In this document: positions 6,077-6,169 of the stretch, piece after piece
How positions within the stretch are numbered: the first letter of the stretch is position 1
Layout of the letters: each line of letters begins with the position of its first letter
Source of the DNA: Flammeovirgaceae bacterium UBA5867
GTDB taxonomy: Bacteria; Bacteroidota; Bacteroidia; Cytophagales; Cyclobacteriaceae
Direction of reading: 5' to 3'
NCBI GenBank assembly: GCA_002432545.1
Contig: DJFR01000022.1
Location: 42,792-48,960 of the forward strand
DNA: 6,169 bases
The notes under the pieces: generated by a model
What the model saw: only the letters and a program-made list of their open reading frames with translations
Told to the model about the DNA's origin: nothing
Database searches by the model: none
Translations under genes and position numbers: made by a program

Positions 6077-6169
6077 ATGATACATCCGGAGATTTCCGTA
6101 ATCATTCCGGCAAAAGACGAAGAGGAGTCAATCCCCGAATTATGCCAGTGGATAAGCCGTGTGATGCAA
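6077..6169 (+). CDS. Family 2 glycosyltransferase, N-terminal part only
   Basis: Thirty-one codons are visible before the window ends. The sequence ISVIIPAKDEEESIPELCQW (residues 6-25) is the first beta strand and loop of a GT-A fold family 2 glycosyltransferase, with the nucleotide-sugar-binding V(I/V)IPxxDEExSIPEL pattern typical of dolichol- or undecaprenyl-phosphate sugar synthases of the DPM1 type. The full enzyme would transfer a sugar from a nucleotide donor, probably to a polyprenyl phosphate at the inner membrane; the exact acceptor cannot be told from the fragment. The ATG is only 2 bases after the DUF4199 stop, so translation is probably coupled. No Shine-Dalgarno sequence is visible. 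Confidence 0.85.
   Translation, partial: MIHPEISVIIPAKDEEESIPELCQWISRVMQ

Overview
The window looks like chromosomal DNA of a Bacteroidota bacterium, most likely from the Cytophagia/Chitinophagia side. The reasons are the families present: a BatA-type N-terminus on a VWA protein, two DUF4199 membrane proteins, a dihydroorotase-like paralogue without its metal site, and an ECF sigma factor paired with a membrane regulator that lacks a zinc motif. Most start codons also have no Shine-Dalgarno sequence but sit in A/T-rich leaders, as is usual in that phylum. No mobile element, tRNA, rRNA or CRISPR array was seen. The organism assignment is inference; no 16S or marker gene lies in the window.

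Left half, minus strand (reading leftward from about 1496): an ECF sigma-70 factor (915-1496), then a single-pass membrane protein, a putative anti-sigma or sigma-associated regulator (278-925), whose start overlaps the sigma stop by 11 bases and carries a good Shine-Dalgarno sequence. After a 110-base gap holding a nearly perfect 24-base palindrome (223-246) comes the start of a secreted protein (1-167, cut by the window edge). This resembles a sigma / membrane regulator / exported effector unit that senses the envelope.

A 151-base divergent intergenic region (1497-1647) separates this from the right half, where all genes are on the plus strand: a BatA/VWA membrane protein (1648-3642), a 91-base gap with heptamer tandem repeats, a dihydroorotase-family pseudoenzyme (3734-4993), two adjacent DUF4199 membrane proteins (5025-5552 and 5559-6074), and the first 31 codons of a family 2 glycosyltransferase (6077 to the right edge). 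The last four genes are packed with gaps of 31, 6 and 2 bases, so they are probably one transcript.

The features most worth a second look are the dihydroorotase homologue, which has lost most metal ligands and the substrate arginine while keeping its fold motifs, and its tight linkage to membrane proteins and a glycosyltransferase rather than to pyrimidine genes; the palindrome; and the heptamer repeat. I did not find clear evidence of a wholly new system. The locus of VWA protein, pseudo-dihydroorotase, paired DUF4199 and glycosyltransferase is the best candidate for an undescribed functional unit.
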